A stretch of 6,655 bases of DNA, from the NCBI GenBank assembly GCA_031280075.1, contig JAITHG010000234.1:1-6655 (forward strand), read 5' to 3'. The DNA is from Eubacteriales Family XIII. Incertae Sedis bacterium (lineage in GTDB: Bacteria; Bacillota_A; Clostridia; Peptostreptococcales; Anaerovoracaceae). Each line of letters begins with the position of its first letter. Positions within the stretch are counted from its first letter, which is position 1. The notes under the pieces were generated by a model. It made no database searches and was not told the DNA's origin. It was given only the letters and a program-made list of their open reading frames with translations. This document shows positions 6,488-6,655 of the stretch, piece after piece. A program made the position numbers and the translations under genes.

Positions 6488-6555
6488 TGCCACGATGCCG
6501 CCTACCTGTCTTGGCGCTACGGCGCGGACGCGTACCAGAAATACCGCTCGGCATC

Positions 6556-6562
6556 GGGGGGG
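6556..6562 (+). repeat. G7 homopolymer tract in the GNAT frame
   Basis: Seven consecutive G, read TCG GGG GGG CTC, near the visible end of the acetyltransferase frame. It is the second-longest G run I noticed in the window. In DNA this GC-rich, such a run is not improbable. Confidence 0.6.
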
Positions 6563-6655
6563 CTCTTCGTCGCTACGCGCTATGCGGACAAGGCGGACAT
6601 TCTGTACTGGCGGGGCGGCGGCGCGAAGAGCGGCGCGAAGGGCAGCGCTGCCCAG

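Larger units (their letters stand above)
5918..6655 (+). pseudogene. GNAT-family N-acetyltransferase frame broken by an in-frame TAA (3' end outside window)
   Basis: The frame starts at the ATG overlapping the legI stop, reads 45 codons, meets TAA at 6053-6055, and then stays open in the same frame for 200 more codons to the window edge. Both sides of the stop look like one protein. YRLADYADARELAAI and SLSFW lie before it. After it come NPAG (49-52), VVALDGEDIVGHFG (57-70), the acetyl-CoA loop CRGRGVASGL (97-106), GFPND (125-129), and YLSWRYG with QKYR (196-210). A W followed a few residues later by NPAG is a common motif of GNATs of this type, and here the stop sits inside it, so a single nonsense substitution is the simplest explanation. 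A sequencing error is possible. Restart could occur at GTG 6086 or ATG 6131 but would lose the first strands, and no ribosome site is visible there. If intact, it would acetylate an amino sugar or another surface-glycan component; the substrate is unknown. Confidence 0.75.

Overview
The window is GC-rich (clearly above 60% by eye), densely packed and entirely plus-strand. It looks like a bacterial surface-polysaccharide locus for a sialic-acid-like (nonulosonic) sugar, most probably legionaminic acid. The strong GGAAAGGG ribosome site, the TATAAT promoter box and the resemblance of the proteins suggest a high-GC anaerobic Firmicute of the Selenomonas/Negativicutes type. That placement is only an inference; no rRNA or other marker gene is present.

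Layout: (1) bases 1-579 hold the C-terminal part of a UDP-glucose 6-dehydrogenase, cut by the left edge. (2) Bases 576-2612, joined to it by an ATGA overlap, encode a 678-residue protein. Its first half carries the two hallmark motifs of bacterial sialyltransferases (EDG and KPHP); its second half looks like an appended, possibly GT-A-like, module. The gene contains an eight-G tract. (3) Bases 2613-2686 hold the only clear promoter, with an (AAAG)3 repeat in its spacer. (4) Bases 2687-3670 encode a LegB-type sugar-nucleotide 4,6-dehydratase. (5) Bases 3667-4767, overlapping by GTGA, encode a PtmE-type CBS plus nucleotidyltransferase protein. (6) Bases 4751-4899 are a 41-bp tandem repeat, about 3.6 copies, filling the gap before the next gene. 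(7) Bases 4905-5921 encode a NeuB/LegI-type synthase. (8) Bases 5918-6655, overlapping by ATGA, are a GNAT acetyltransferase reading frame broken by one in-frame TAA and cut by the right edge.

How the genes fit together: in the legionaminic acid pathway known from Campylobacter jejuni, PtmE makes GDP-glucosamine (later GDP-GlcNAc), LegB performs the 4,6-dehydration, and LegI condenses the freed 2,4-diacetamido sugar with phosphoenolpyruvate. The aminotransferase (LegC), the 4-N-acetyltransferase (LegH), the hydrolysing epimerase (LegG) and the CMP-transferase (LegF) are not in the window and would be expected beyond it. The sialyltransferase-like gene upstream is a natural candidate to transfer the CMP-activated sugar onto a surface glycan. 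The UDP-glucose dehydrogenase suggests that the same glycan contains uronic acid.

Several features point to possible variation of the surface glycan: the G8 tract in the transferase, the tetranucleotide repeat in the promoter spacer, the tandem repeat before legI and the nonsense codon in the acetyltransferase. Each is visible in the sequence, but that they actually vary is inference.
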